Notes under the pieces: generated by a model
The model's input: only the letters and a program-made list of their open reading frames with translations
Databases searched by the model: none
Told to the model about the DNA's origin: nothing
Translations under genes and position numbers: made by a program
Shown: piece after piece, positions 8,034 to 16,961 of the stretch
Layout of the letters: each line of letters starts with the position of its first letter
Position numbering within the stretch: the stretch's first letter is position 1
Assembly (NCBI GenBank): GCA_001023575.1
Contig: CP011489.1
Location: 1,048,501-1,112,500, forward strand
Length of the DNA: 64,000 nucleotides
Source: Actinobacteria bacterium IMCC26256
Lineage (GTDB): Bacteria; Actinomycetota; Acidimicrobiia; IMCC26256
Direction of reading: 5' to 3'

Positions 8034-8252
8034 GTGGCGAGTGTTACTAAAATCGAGTTGCTTACTCCCTTGGAGGTTGCGGGCGCCATGCGCGTCTCAA
8101 CCATGACGGTCTACCGCCTTGTGAAGTCGGGCGAGATCCCAGCCATTAGGGTCGGAAAGCACCTACGAATTCGCGTCGCGGACCTCAATACTTATCTTGA
8201 GTCGCGCATGGTCACCCCGAGCCAAGAGGGGGGCGCATGGCTCGCAGAGTAA
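8034..8252 (+). CDS. Small helix-turn-helix DNA-binding protein (excisionase/BldC-like, HTH_17)
   Basis: A 72-residue protein made almost entirely of one winged-helix HTH: LTPLEVAGAMRVSTMTVYRL, then the recognition and wing part GEIPAIRVGKHLRI and a final helix. This fold is shared by phage excisionases and the actinobacterial regulator BldC. The GTG at 8034 has TGGAG six bases upstream; a GTG at 8022 is possible. It overlaps the pilM-pilN fusion gene by 16 bp, so the two are probably co-translated. No integrase or phage gene is nearby, so a local transcriptional regulator of the pilus genes is more likely than a real excisionase. Its target is unknown. Confidence 0.8.
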   Translation: MASVTKIELLTPLEVAGAMRVSTMTVYRLVKSGEIPAIRVGKHLRIRVADLNTYLESRMVTPSQEGGAWLAE

Positions 8253-9976
8253 TCGGCCTCGATATTGGAACCCATGCGGTAAGAGTCGCCGAGGTTGAAC
8301 TCGATGATCCGCCTCGCGTTGTCGCCTTCGGGCAGGTGGCGCTTCCTTACGAAGCCGTGCGCGAGGGAGAGATTGTTGACTCGGCTGCAGTTACAAAGGC
8401 AGTCGCTCGACTCTGGAGCGAACTCGGCCTCGGCAAAGGTGAAGTGCGCGTAGGTATAGCAAGTCCGCGCGTGATCGTTAGAACAATCGACATGCCTGTT
8501 ATGTCGGATGCAGACCTCGCTGGAGCCCTCCGCTTTCAGGCGGGTGACCTGATCCCGATTCCGATCGCCGAAGCGGCGTTTGATTTTCAGGTACTAGAGC
8601 AGATCGAGAAATCAGAGGACGCCGACCCCGATGCAGAGCCTATGCAGCGTGTGCTATTCGCTGCGGCCCATCGGGACACGGTCACTACGCTCGTTGATGC
8701 AGTGCGCGCTGCAGGTGTGCGAGTATCGGCCGTAGATCTTGTTCCGCTTGCCCTGGTGCGCGCACTTGGCCGCAGAGTTGGTACTAACGGCCCCGCAGCA
8801 GAGGCGATAGTCAGCGTTGGAGCAGGCACGACTGTTGTCGCTATCCACGAATCTGGGATACCGCGTTTTGTGCGCATTGTTGGGGGCGGAGGGCGAAGTG
8901 CTACCGCAGCAATTGAGAGTGCCCTTGGGCTCTCGGTCGAGGACGCAGAGGCGATTAAGCGTGATGGTTCTAGTGACCCTGCGGTTGCAGCCCAAGTAGA
9001 TGCTGCAGTATCGGGCCCGATGCGTGCAGTTGTTGAGGCGATTCGCGGCTCGGTGGATTTCTATCGCGGACAGCCTGATGCGCGGCCTGTCCTGCAGGTA
9101 ACGCTCACGGGTGGAGGGGCATCGCAGAGAGGGCTTCTAGATGCGGTCTCAGATGCGCTTGAACTGCCTACCTCAATGGCCTCACCCCGAAGGCTCATAA
9201 CAGTTGGAGATATCGGGTTCTCGGTAGACGACATCCCTGACCTTGACCCATACCTTCCTGTTCCCGTCGGGCTCGCTCTCGGCGCTTTGGGCTCAGGAAA
9301 ACATATCAATCTCCTCCCTGACAAGGGCGCCGAGATTGATCGCAAGCGGATCCTGACTCTCGCTGGAGCAATGGGTGCCGCACTATTAGTCATTCTCGGA
9401 TTCATGACCTTCTTCGCTAGCAATCGCCTCAGTAGCGCCGAGGCTGATCGGGACAAGGCTCAGGCTAAAAACACTTTGTTAGAGGCTGAGGCGGCGAAAT
9501 ACTCGGACGCACAGTCAGAGCAGGCCTTGGTTGATGGACTCAGCCGTCAAGCTGTAGCGGTACTCGCAACCGATGTCTCCTGGTCGCGAATGCTTCAGGA
9601 GATTGCGCGCACAATTCCAAACGATTCTTGGTTAACGGCCTTTCAAGGCTCAACGACGGCCCCGACATCAGGTGCTGCAACCTTTGATTCGACCTCGGGG
9701 GTAACGGGTTCCACGGGTGCTATTACTCCTAGCGCAGGAGTGATTAGCAATATCGGAACAGCTTCGTTCTCTGCAACGGGACTCGACTTCACCTCTGTCG
9801 CATCGTGGATACAGCGGATCGGAGAGATACCTTCGTTCTCAGGGTTGTGGGTACCAAGCGCTACGAAAGATGGAGCAGCTGGAACAACTCGTTCGCTTGT
9901 TACCTACTCGTCCACAGCGAACATAACTTCTGCCGCTACATCCGATAGGACTAGTCGTTTCGGGGGGCAGCGATGA
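8237..9976 (+). CDS. pilM: PilM-PilN fusion protein of the type IV pilus alignment complex
   Basis: A 579-residue protein. The first ~345 residues are PilM, an actin-like ATPase, starting GLDIGTHAVRVAEVEL and containing a Gly-rich nucleotide-binding stretch (VSVGAGTTVVAIHESG). A single membrane segment lies near 371-392, then a coiled region and a PilN-like periplasmic domain. In most bacteria PilM is cytoplasmic and binds the short N-terminal tail of separate PilN. Here the two are one chain, preceded by INLLP, the motif that PilN uses to bind PilM. The last ~100 residues contain Thr/Ser/Gly-rich linkers. The ATG overlaps the HTH gene and the stop overlaps pilO. Confidence 0.88.
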   Translation: MARRVIGLDIGTHAVRVAEVELDDPPRVVAFGQVALPYEAVREGEIVDSAAVTKAVARLWSELGLGKGEVRVGIASPRVIVRTIDMPVMSDADLAGALRFQAGDLIPIPIAEAAFDFQVLEQIEKSEDADPDAEPMQRVLFAAAHRDTVTTLVDAVRAAGVRVSAVDLVPLALVRALGRRVGTNGPAAEAIVSVGAGTTVVAIHESGIPRFVRIVGGGGRSATAAIESALGLSVEDAEAIKRDGSSDPAVAAQVDAAVSGPMRAVVEAIRGSVDFYRGQPDARPVLQVTLTGGGASQRGLLDAVSDALELPTSMASPRRLITVGDIGFSVDDIPDLDPYLPVPVGLALGALGSGKHINLLPDKGAEIDRKRILTLAGAMGAALLVILGFMTFFASNRLSSAEADRDKAQAKNTLLEAEAAKYSDAQSEQALVDGLSRQAVAVLATDVSWSRMLQEIARTIPNDSWLTAFQGSTTAPTSGAATFDSTSGVTGSTGAITPSAGVISNIGTASFSATGLDFTSVASWIQRIGEIPSFSGLWVPSATKDGAAGTTRSLVTYSSTANITSAATSDRTSRFGGQR

Positions 9977-10656
9977 GTCGCCGAGCGATACTGGGGCTCG
10001 TAGGCGGAGCGGTGGCGGTACTGCTCCTGTGGTGGGTCTTTCTCTACTCGCCGAAGCAGAGTGCAACATCGACTGCCCGAAGCGAGGCTGCTGCCGCCGA
10101 ACGACGGAGTCTTGATCTTGAGGCGACTCTCGCTCGCCTTAAAGAACTCAATCGCAATCGACCTGAGCTTGAGGCATCTCTCCGAACATTAAATGCTGCA
10201 GTCCCGGCTACCCCAGATCTTGCAGTCTTTATTCTGAGCGCAAATGAAATTGCTGCACTCGCTGGCGTTGACTTCCTATCGATCTCTCCATCGCCGCCTT
10301 CTCTAGGTTTAACGCCCGGTGCCCCGACGACCATCGCCATCTCTATCCAGGTCAAGGGGGGTTTCTTCGCTGTTGTTGATTACCTCAATCGCTTGGAGGA
10401 CCTCGAGAGGATCGTCGTCGTCGATGGAGTAAATCTCGCGGGTCAGGGCTCGGGGGCTTCGTCCGCATCGAATGATCCTGCTGCAGACCCTGCTGCGATC
10501 TCAGTAACTCTCACTGCTCGCATGTTCACGCGTGCATCTCCAGCCGGTGCGACTGGTACCACAATCAACACGGGAAATACCGGAGTATCTGGCTCCACTG
10601 GGAGCACTGGCTCAACAACAACCGCTCCAAGTACCACGAGCCTACCGGCGAATTAG
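9973..10656 (+). CDS. pilO: Type IV pilus alignment protein PilO
   Basis: A 227-residue bitopic protein with an N-terminal membrane helix (about residues 5-24), a coiled coil (about 36-72) and a PilO-type ferredoxin-like domain (VDYLNRLEDLERIVVVDGV is typical). The tail after about residue 185 is low-complexity Thr/Gly/Ser with repeated T-G-x units. The start overlaps the PilM-PilN stop by four bases (ATGA). With PilN it should form the extracytoplasmic collar over PilC. Confidence 0.85.
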   Translation: MSRRAILGLVGGAVAVLLLWWVFLYSPKQSATSTARSEAAAAERRSLDLEATLARLKELNRNRPELEASLRTLNAAVPATPDLAVFILSANEIAALAGVDFLSISPSPPSLGLTPGAPTTIAISIQVKGGFFAVVDYLNRLEDLERIVVVDGVNLAGQGSGASSASNDPAADPAAISVTLTARMFTRASPAGATGTTINTGNTGVSGSTGSTGSTTTAPSTTSLPAN

Positions 10657-10666
10657 GTGAATCAAG

Positions 10667-11200
10667 ATGGCTAACCCAATAGACAACAAGAGAGCAAAAA
10701 TAATCGGTGGAGCCGGTGTTGGGTTGGTCGCTGTTGTCTTGCTCCTCAAAGTATTTACCGGCGGGGGCGGCGGCAGCGATGTGCCGGCTCCAACGAATGA
10801 CTTCGGCTCCATTCAGTCCACAACGACCACCACAGTTCCGGCACCCGATATTCCCGGTGGATCTTTCGATGTTTTTGCTACCAAGGACCCCTTTGCTCCC
10901 GTCATCTCAATCGATAATGGCACCCCATCTACACCGGGTGTTACAGGCGTAACGGGTTCGACTGGAGGGGGCGGATCCACAACCCCCACGGTTGGTACCG
11001 CTGTTGCGGTCGTTGATGTATACGACCAAGCAGGGACTCTCGTTGCTGCAATTCGTGTCGGGTCAACCGTCTATACGGTCTCAGCCGGTGACACATTTGC
11101 AACCTCTTACATGGTCGTGAGTCTCGAAGGAGCCTGCGCCCAGTTGCTCTACGGAGATGCGCCTTTCCAGCTCTGCAAGGGCGAAGAAGTCATTAAGTAG
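10667..11200 (+). CDS. Membrane-anchored protein in the PilP position
   Basis: A 177-residue protein with one N-terminal membrane helix (about 11-27), a long low-complexity Gly/Thr/Pro linker, and a compact C-terminal domain of about 65 residues predicted to be beta-rich (VAVVDVYDQAGTLVAAIRVG onward) with two cysteines. Place and architecture (anchor, linker, small beta domain) match PilP, which binds PilN and PilO, but I cannot align it confidently with PilP. No secretin gene follows, so its partner is not obvious. It lies ten bases after pilO and ends the pilus block. Confidence 0.65.
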   Translation: MANPIDNKRAKIIGGAGVGLVAVVLLLKVFTGGGGGSDVPAPTNDFGSIQSTTTTTVPAPDIPGGSFDVFATKDPFAPVISIDNGTPSTPGVTGVTGSTGGGGSTTPTVGTAVAVVDVYDQAGTLVAAIRVGSTVYTVSAGDTFATSYMVVSLEGACAQLLYGDAPFQLCKGEEVIK

Positions 11201-11311
11201 AGATTAGTGGCTTTCTCATGGCTAAACAAGCCTGAGTTAGGCGGGTCTCGCCGGTAAGATCACCAGACCAAATTTAATCGACGAATAGCCTCTTTAGGCA
11301 CAGCGAAAGGC

Positions 11312-12472
11312 ATGCGCGTGTTGCGGTACTTAACGGCCGGAGAGTCTCACGGGCCAGCGCTTGTCGTCGTGATCGAAGGCCTACCAGCAGGGCTTCCAGT
11401 AACCATTGAAGAAGTAAGCAACGAGCTTGGCCGACGACGACTGGGTTACGGGCGTGGACCTCGAATGCATTTCGAGCGTGATGAGGTTGAGTTTCTATCC
11501 GGCGTGCGTCACGGAGCAACCCTCGGCTCGCCTCTTTCAATATTGATTCGTAATACCGAGTGGCCTAAATGGGAAGAGGAGATGGGTTCGGCGCCAGGCG
11601 TAACTGCCAAGCCGCTAACCCAGCCTCGCCCTGGGCATGCCGACCTAATCGGAATGCAGAAATACGGATTCTCCGATGCTCGAAATGTATTGGAGCGCGC
11701 AAGTGCGCGCGAGACCGCTGCGCGCGTCGCAGCAGGTGCAATCGCTAAAGCATTGCTTCGTGAAATTGGTACGACAGTGATCAGTCATGTCGTTCGTATG
11801 GGGGAGGCGACCGTCAGCGATGAAGCTGCTATCCCTGGTCCAGAGGATCTTGAGACCATCGACGCGTCGCCGGTGCGCTGCTTCGATAAATCAAGCGAGG
11901 CCGCAATGATCGCAGCAGTCGAGGGCGCCTCTAAGGCCGGGGATTCCCTCGGCGGAATAGTCGAGGTCCTCGGTTTCGGAGTGACGCCGGGTCTCGGATC
12001 CCATGTGCATTGGGATCGCAAGATTGACGGACTCCTCGCTCAAGCATTGATGAGCATTCAGGCTATGAAAGCCGTCGAGATTGGTGATGGATGGGCGATT
12101 GCTGCGCGTCGCGGCAGCGAGGCGCATGACGAGATCCTCTGGGATGAGGCCTCCGGTTATCACCGCGGGTCACATCGCGCCGGAGGTACTGAGGGCGGCA
12201 TGACGACCGGAGATCTTCTAGTGGCGCGCGTGGCCATGAAGCCCCTTGCCTCTCTCAACAAACCAGTTCTGAAGACTGTAGATACTGAGACCAAGGCAGA
12301 GACTGTCTCGTTTAAAGAGCGCACCGATGTAACCGCAGTTCCTGCAGCGGGTGTAGTTGCCGAGACAATGACCGCTCTCGTCCTAGCAGCGGAGGTCGGG
12401 AGAAAATTTGGTGGAGACTCACTCCTCGAGCTCCGTAGAAATCACGACTCCTACATCGCATCTCTTAAGTAA
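11312..12472 (+). CDS. aroC: Chorismate synthase
   Basis: Last step of the shikimate pathway: 5-enolpyruvylshikimate-3-phosphate to chorismate, using reduced FMN. The 386 residues include the family signatures GESHGPAL (near 11-18), RRRLGYGRGPRM, the Arg/Ala-rich ARETAARVAAGA and GTEGGMTTG. AAAGG precedes the ATG. It starts the aroC-aroK-aroB-aroQ run. The 111-nt gap upstream contains TAAGAT (11255-11260) as a possible -10, without a good -35. Confidence 0.97.
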   Translation: MRVLRYLTAGESHGPALVVVIEGLPAGLPVTIEEVSNELGRRRLGYGRGPRMHFERDEVEFLSGVRHGATLGSPLSILIRNTEWPKWEEEMGSAPGVTAKPLTQPRPGHADLIGMQKYGFSDARNVLERASARETAARVAAGAIAKALLREIGTTVISHVVRMGEATVSDEAAIPGPEDLETIDASPVRCFDKSSEAAMIAAVEGASKAGDSLGGIVEVLGFGVTPGLGSHVHWDRKIDGLLAQALMSIQAMKAVEIGDGWAIAARRGSEAHDEILWDEASGYHRGSHRAGGTEGGMTTGDLLVARVAMKPLASLNKPVLKTVDTETKAETVSFKERTDVTAVPAAGVVAETMTALVLAAEVGRKFGGDSLLELRRNHDSYIASLK

Positions 12473-12487
12473 ACGGAGAGTATTCAG

Positions 12488-13030
12488 GTGTCCAAGGAAT
12501 CCTTTGAGCGCCATTTGGTACTCGTAGGCCTAATGGGTGCTGGTAAGTCAAGCGCCGGCGCTCTCTGTGCAAAGCGCCTAGAGCGCAAATTTGTTGACAC
12601 GGATCACATGGTTGAAGAGGCCGCGGGAATCTCCGTGGCTCGCATTTTTGCCACTCTTGGAGAGAACGAATTTCGTGAACTAGAGCGCAGAGCGGTATCC
12701 GCGGCATCTGCGTCAGAGGTGCCCCTAGTGATCTCCTGCGGCGGTGGGGTAGCAATTGACCCGGTCAACCAAGAAGCTCTTCGCGAATCGGGTTACGTCG
12801 TTTGGCTAGACGCGCCGATACGTGAACTAGCGGAGAGGGCAACACGAAAGAGCGGAGCGCGCCCCTTACTTGCAGAGGGCGATCCAGTCGCAACCCTTCA
12901 GGCCCTCGCAGAGGTACGTTATGGGGCATATGAAGCAATGGCAGATCTGCGGATAGATACTGCGGGGCTTGGAGTATCAGCGGTTGCTGACCTAATAATT
13001 AAGGCTATTAGTAAGGGTGTTACGGGATGA
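12488..13030 (+). CDS. aroK: Shikimate kinase
   Basis: Phosphorylates shikimate at the 3-hydroxyl. The 180 residues carry the Walker A motif GLMGAGKSSAG, the shikimate-binding DTDHMVEE, CGGGVAI, and the lid arginines in RKSGARPLL. The start is GTG with GGAGAG upstream. The length is normal. The gene sits 15 bases after aroC and 13 before aroB. Confidence 0.96.
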   Translation: MSKESFERHLVLVGLMGAGKSSAGALCAKRLERKFVDTDHMVEEAAGISVARIFATLGENEFRELERRAVSAASASEVPLVISCGGGVAIDPVNQEALRESGYVVWLDAPIRELAERATRKSGARPLLAEGDPVATLQALAEVRYGAYEAMADLRIDTAGLGVSAVADLIIKAISKGVTG

Positions 13031-13043
13031 TGGTGCAGAACCG

Positions 13044-14135
13044 ATGACGATCCACAGAGTAAGCGTCGCATTAGAGCCTGCTTACGACATCCACATAGGC
13101 GCTGGCGCTCTAGATCTTGTACCCGAGATGCTTAGTGAGAGCCGTCGCGTGGCGATTGTCTCTCAGTCCGCCATCGCTGATCTATATCTAGATTCGATTA
13201 GGTCCGGATTGGCTAACTCTGAAGTTTTTCTCATTGGTGATGGAGAGGAAGCCAAGTCGCTCTCAACCGTTGAGGGTCTCTGTCGGAACTTCGCAGAGTT
13301 CGGGCTCCTTCGAGGCGATGTTGTGGTCGCTCTAGGTGGAGGCGTAGTGGGTGACACTGCAGGATTTGCAGCCTCTGTTTACTACCGGGGTGTAGATGTT
13401 CTGCAGGTTCCTACCTCGTTGCTTGCACAGGTTGATGCCGCTATCGGCGGTAAGACAGCGGTCAATATTCCAGAGGGCAAGAACCTTGTTGGAGCCTTTC
13501 ATCAGCCTATTGGGGTTGTTGTAGATACGGATACCCTCGCATCGCTCTCTCCTCGCGAGTATCGCAGTGGCCTTGGAGAGATCGCCAAATATGCCTTGAT
13601 CTCTGATTTCGGGGGCAGTGGCAAAGGTCTAATTGAACTACTTAATATCAGCACCGACCTTGTATTAGCGCGCGATCCTGCAGTGCTCTCAGATCTGGTT
13701 GCGATGTGCTGTGAAATTAAGGCTCAGGTAGTCGCCGCCGACCCATTTGAGCGCACAGGAATTCGAGCAACACTGAATCTTGGCCACACGCTCGCGCATG
13801 CACTTGAGACACGCGGTGGTTACGAACTCACGCATGGGGAGGCTGTCTCGATTGGCCTCATCTTCGCCGTGGAGCTCGCCGAGGCTGCGGGGAGGATCTC
13901 AGGCGAGACTGCGAAGCGCTACTGCTCTGTAGCGTCCTCTCTCGGGCTGCCTCTTGAGGTCCCAGGGGGCTCTGACGTAAATGCTGAGGATCTCCTCGCG
14001 ATAATGCGCAGGGATAAGAAGGCATCGGGCGGCCTCACATTTGTTCTGCCTGGTAAAGATGGCCTTCAGTTGGTGGAGGATCCGCCACCAGATGCTTTGG
14101 CTTACGCATTTCGCTGCGTCGGCGTGGGAGGCTAA
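13044..14135 (+). CDS. aroB: 3-dehydroquinate synthase
   Basis: NAD- and metal-dependent cyclisation of DAHP to 3-dehydroquinate. From the ATG at 13044 it has 363 residues, matching the family. Motifs are the NAD loop GGGVVGDTAGFAAS, GLGEIAKYALI, and the metal-ligand histidines in LNLGHTLAHALE and HGEAVSIG. An in-frame upstream start at 13017 would overlap aroK and add nine residues of unlikely sequence. Confidence 0.96.
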   Translation: MTIHRVSVALEPAYDIHIGAGALDLVPEMLSESRRVAIVSQSAIADLYLDSIRSGLANSEVFLIGDGEEAKSLSTVEGLCRNFAEFGLLRGDVVVALGGGVVGDTAGFAASVYYRGVDVLQVPTSLLAQVDAAIGGKTAVNIPEGKNLVGAFHQPIGVVVDTDTLASLSPREYRSGLGEIAKYALISDFGGSGKGLIELLNISTDLVLARDPAVLSDLVAMCCEIKAQVVAADPFERTGIRATLNLGHTLAHALETRGGYELTHGEAVSIGLIFAVELAEAAGRISGETAKRYCSVASSLGLPLEVPGGSDVNAEDLLAIMRRDKKASGGLTFVLPGKDGLQLVEDPPPDALAYAFRCVGVGG

Positions 14136-14141
14136 ACCCCT

Positions 14142-14585
14142 ATGGCGATAATCCTCCTCATCTCTGGACCAAACCTAAACATGCTCGGAACCCGCGAGCC
14201 TGAGATCTATGGCAGCGACACCCTCCTCGAATGTGTAAGCGATGCACGCCAAGCCGCCGAGGATGCAGGGCACGAACTCGAGGATATGCAGTCAAACCAT
14301 GAGGGAGCATTGATCGAGGCTATTCAGCAGGCGCGAGGTCGATGTGCTGCGATCGTCATCAATCCAGGGGCGTTTACGCATACTTCTTTCGCCATCGCTG
14401 ATGCGCTCGCGTCATTCGATGGAGTAAAGGTTGAGCTTCACCTCTCTAACCCGAGTTCACGTGAAGAGTGGAGGCGCACCTCTGTGGTAGCCCCATATGT
14501 CACAGGAACAGTCGCGGGATTCGGTAGAGGCGGTTATCGCCTAGCTATTGATGCCGCGGTCGGGATGATTGGTGGTGCGGAGTGA
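14142..14585 (+). CDS. aroQ: Type II 3-dehydroquinate dehydratase
   Basis: Dodecameric dehydratase that makes 3-dehydroshikimate. The 147 residues show ISGPNLNMLGTREPEIYG with the catalytic Arg and Tyr, then NPGAFTHTS and ELHLSNPSSREEWR with the catalytic His. It starts six bases after aroB and overlaps the next gene by four (GTGA). Confidence 0.96.
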   Translation: MAIILLISGPNLNMLGTREPEIYGSDTLLECVSDARQAAEDAGHELEDMQSNHEGALIEAIQQARGRCAAIVINPGAFTHTSFAIADALASFDGVKVELHLSNPSSREEWRRTSVVAPYVTGTVAGFGRGGYRLAIDAAVGMIGGAE

Positions 14586-15694
14586 CAACAGAACTAAGCA
14601 AGGTAACCGTCGGCGCTCGAATAGCGAGGCTGCGCGCCGCGTTACTTGAGAGTGAAGGCGAGGCGATCCTCGTTACTCGCCTTCCAAATATTCGCTACCT
14701 CACCGGCTTCACCGGTTCAGCTGCGATGCTGCTAATTGCGCCAGAGGATGCACTTTTCGTAACTGATGGAAGGTATCGCGAGCAGTCGCGCGAGCAGCTT
14801 GGGGCCGTTGAGGCAGGTATAGAGATTGCGATCGGCGTCTCAGCGGGAGAGCAGCGCGAAGCCCTTCAAAGCGTGGTAGCGCGCACGGGTATCCGTCGTC
14901 TGCTTCTAGAGGCTGGTGGCGTTACATGGCAGCAGGCTCGCGACTTCGCTGACAACTGGTTCCCCCAAGTTGAGGTTCTGCCGGGTGCTCCCATTATTGA
15001 AGATCTACGGATGATCAAAGAATCATCCGAGGTTGAGCGCATTAGATCGGCTTGCTCGATAGCCGACGATGCGCTTGGTTCACTGCTTCCGATTCTTGGT
15101 TCTGGCATCACAGAGCGTTCCTTTGCGCTTGCTCTCGAGGTAGCGATGCGCGAGCGAGGTGCTGATGGGAATTCATTTGACCCGATTGTTGCCTCAGGGC
15201 CAAACGGTGCCAAGCCGCATGCTCGACCAAGCAATCGTGTAATTGAGCATGGAGAGTTAGTGGTCATAGATTTTGGATGCATCGTGGATGGGTATTGCTC
15301 GGACATGACCCGAACGGTGAGTGTGGGGGAGCCAACTCCAGAGGCGCGCCACATGTGGGAGGTCGTCTATGAGAGCCAGGTCGCCGGCCGAGACGCTGTA
15401 AAAGCCGGTGTTGCTGCTCGAGAGGTCGACCGAGTCTGCCGAGACATCATCGTCGCCGCGGGCTGGGGAGAGGCATTCGCACACGGCACCGGTCACGGAG
15501 TCGGAGTAGAGATACATGAGGACCCTCGGGTCTCGCAGGCCTCTAGTGCTACTTTGGTTGCCGGTCACGTCGTAACTGTTGAACCTGGCGTTTACATCCC
15601 CGGTATCGGTGGGGTGCGCCTTGAGGACACAGTCTTTGTTACCGAGGGCGGATGCGATCCGCTAACTGCATTTCCAAAACAACTAGTCGTCTAA
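14582..15694 (+). CDS. Xaa-Pro aminopeptidase / M24 metallopeptidase
   Basis: Cytoplasmic dinuclear-metal peptidase of 370 residues. The N-terminal creatinase-like domain (RYLTGFTGSAAMLLI) is followed by the pita-bread catalytic domain with the five ligands in VIDFGCIVDGYCSDMTRT (two Asp), GTGHGVG (His), TVEPGVY (Glu) and RLEDTV (Glu). This gene commonly sits between aroQ and efp in bacteria. Cleavage of X-Pro N-termini is a family inference; prolidase activity on dipeptides cannot be excluded. Confidence 0.92.
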   Translation: MTTELSKVTVGARIARLRAALLESEGEAILVTRLPNIRYLTGFTGSAAMLLIAPEDALFVTDGRYREQSREQLGAVEAGIEIAIGVSAGEQREALQSVVARTGIRRLLLEAGGVTWQQARDFADNWFPQVEVLPGAPIIEDLRMIKESSEVERIRSACSIADDALGSLLPILGSGITERSFALALEVAMRERGADGNSFDPIVASGPNGAKPHARPSNRVIEHGELVVIDFGCIVDGYCSDMTRTVSVGEPTPEARHMWEVVYESQVAGRDAVKAGVAAREVDRVCRDIIVAAGWGEAFAHGTGHGVGVEIHEDPRVSQASSATLVAGHVVTVEPGVYIPGIGGVRLEDTVFVTEGGCDPLTAFPKQLVV

Positions 15695-15709
15695 TCGATA
15701 AGGGCCAAT

Positions 15710-16270
15710 TTGAGCATCTCAACAAACGACCTCAAGAACGGAATGGCCCTCAATCTCCCCGATGGGCTTGTCACCGTTGTGGAGTTTCAGCATGTCAAGC
15801 CAGGTAAGGGCGGTGCCTTTGTTCGCACAAAACTTAAGAACTATCGAACCGGTTCTGTCGTAGATAAGACTTTCCGCGCTGATGAGAAGGTGCCTCTCGC
15901 TATTATCGACAAGCGCGAGATGCAGTTTCTCTACCGCGAGGGCGCTGATTATGTCTTCATGGATACCGAGACCTATGACCAGGTTCATGTCAGCCCATCT
16001 GCACTCGGTGAATCGGTTAACTACCTAAAAGAGGGCGACTCCGCTGTACTCCCTACATACCTCGACGAGGTACTCGGTGTTGAGCTCGCTGCATCAGTTG
16101 AGTTACTAATCACCGAGACTGAGCCGGGTCTTCAGGGAGACCGTGTCTCTGGAGCCAGAAAAGCCGCAACCTGCGAGACCGGCCTTGTGGTTCAGGTTCC
16201 CCTATTCGTTGAGGTGGGAGAGACCATCAAGGTCGATACCCGCTCCGGCGAATACCTGACGCGCGCTTAG
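15710..16270 (+). CDS. efp: Translation elongation factor P
   Basis: Relieves ribosome stalling at polyproline. The 186 residues show the three-barrel EF-P order, with the tip loop [10 protein letters not shown] carrying Lys33, the position that is modified in many bacteria. No poxA/epmA or other modification gene is near. The start is TTG with AAGGG upstream; no ATG lies near that would keep the conserved N-terminus. Confidence 0.95.
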   Translation: MSISTNDLKNGMALNLPDGLVTVVEFQHVKPGKGGAFVRTKLKNYRTGSVVDKTFRADEKVPLAIIDKREMQFLYREGADYVFMDTETYDQVHVSPSALGESVNYLKEGDSAVLPTYLDEVLGVELAASVELLITETEPGLQGDRVSGARKAATCETGLVVQVPLFVEVGETIKVDTRSGEYLTRA

Positions 16271-16278
16271 TACTAGAA

Positions 16279-16671
16279 GTGGCGCCACGTCGTGAGTCCA
16301 GAGAGCGAGCACTTGGGCTCTGCTATGAATCAGAGGTTCGTGAGGTTGAGCCCCCTGGGATTCTCGAGGGTCTCCCCACCAAGCCAGATGAGTATGCGCT
16401 GCAACTATTTGAGGGCGTATATGAGAATCGTGAGGCGATTGATAAGTACCTCACAGAGTTCTCACAGAACTGGAGCCTTGAGCGAATGCCTGTAATTGAT
16501 CGCTGCATACTTCGAATCGCTGCCTACGAACTCCTCTATGCGGAGGAGGTCCCTACAGCGGTTGCGATTAGCGAGGCTGTCGATCTTGCTAAGCAGTACT
16601 CAACAAAGGACTCCGGTCGCTTTGTAAACGGCTTGCTAGCGCGTGTCGCATCAGAGGTGCGCGCGTCGTGA
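16279..16671 (+). CDS. nusB: Transcription antitermination factor NusB
   Basis: Binds boxA of rRNA transcripts with NusE. The 130 residues contain the N-terminal [16 protein letters not shown] and the typical C-terminal [18 protein letters not shown], then [16 protein letters not shown] and FVNGLLA. The start is GTG, eight bases after efp. A likely boxA target occurs in the rRNA leader of this same window (about 63201-63222). Confidence 0.95.
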   Translation: MAPRRESRERALGLCYESEVREVEPPGILEGLPTKPDEYALQLFEGVYENREAIDKYLTEFSQNWSLERMPVIDRCILRIAAYELLYAEEVPTAVAISEAVDLAKQYSTKDSGRFVNGLLARVASEVRAS

Positions 16672-16961
16672 ACTCGGCTCTCCCCGTGGAGATCCAAGAG
16701 CCGATCTCTGATACCTCGGTTGATCTGGATCGACCATGGAATGTGGTTGTCTGGAATGATCCGGTCAATCTGATGTCGTACGTAGTTCTGATCTTCCAAA
16801 AACTCTTTGGCTACTCGCATGAGAAGGCAACGAGACTGATGCTTGAGGTTCATAACGATGGTCGCTCAGTCGTTATCTCCGGGAGGCGCGAGCAGGCTGA
16901 GCACTACGTCGCGCAGCTCCATGCGCATGGCCTCTGGGCAACTACGCAGCGTGACTCGTGA
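16668..16961 (+). CDS. clpS: ATP-dependent Clp protease adaptor ClpS
   Basis: Adaptor that delivers N-degron substrates to ClpA- or ClpC-type unfoldases. The 97 residues match the ClpS fold: [16 protein letters not shown] with the Asn/Asp substrate-pocket residues, then [20 protein letters not shown] and a short terminal helix. It overlaps nusB by four bases. The stop codon lies in the first unit of an 11-bp tandem repeat. Confidence 0.93.
   Translation: MNSALPVEIQEPISDTSVDLDRPWNVVVWNDPVNLMSYVVLIFQKLFGYSHEKATRLMLEVHNDGRSVVISGRREQAEHYVAQLHAHGLWATTQRDS

Noticed and set aside
8034..8252. Prophage remnant marked by an excisionase
   Set aside because: All neighbours are pilus genes in tight order; no phage gene or attachment site was seen, and the fold is shared with cellular regulators.
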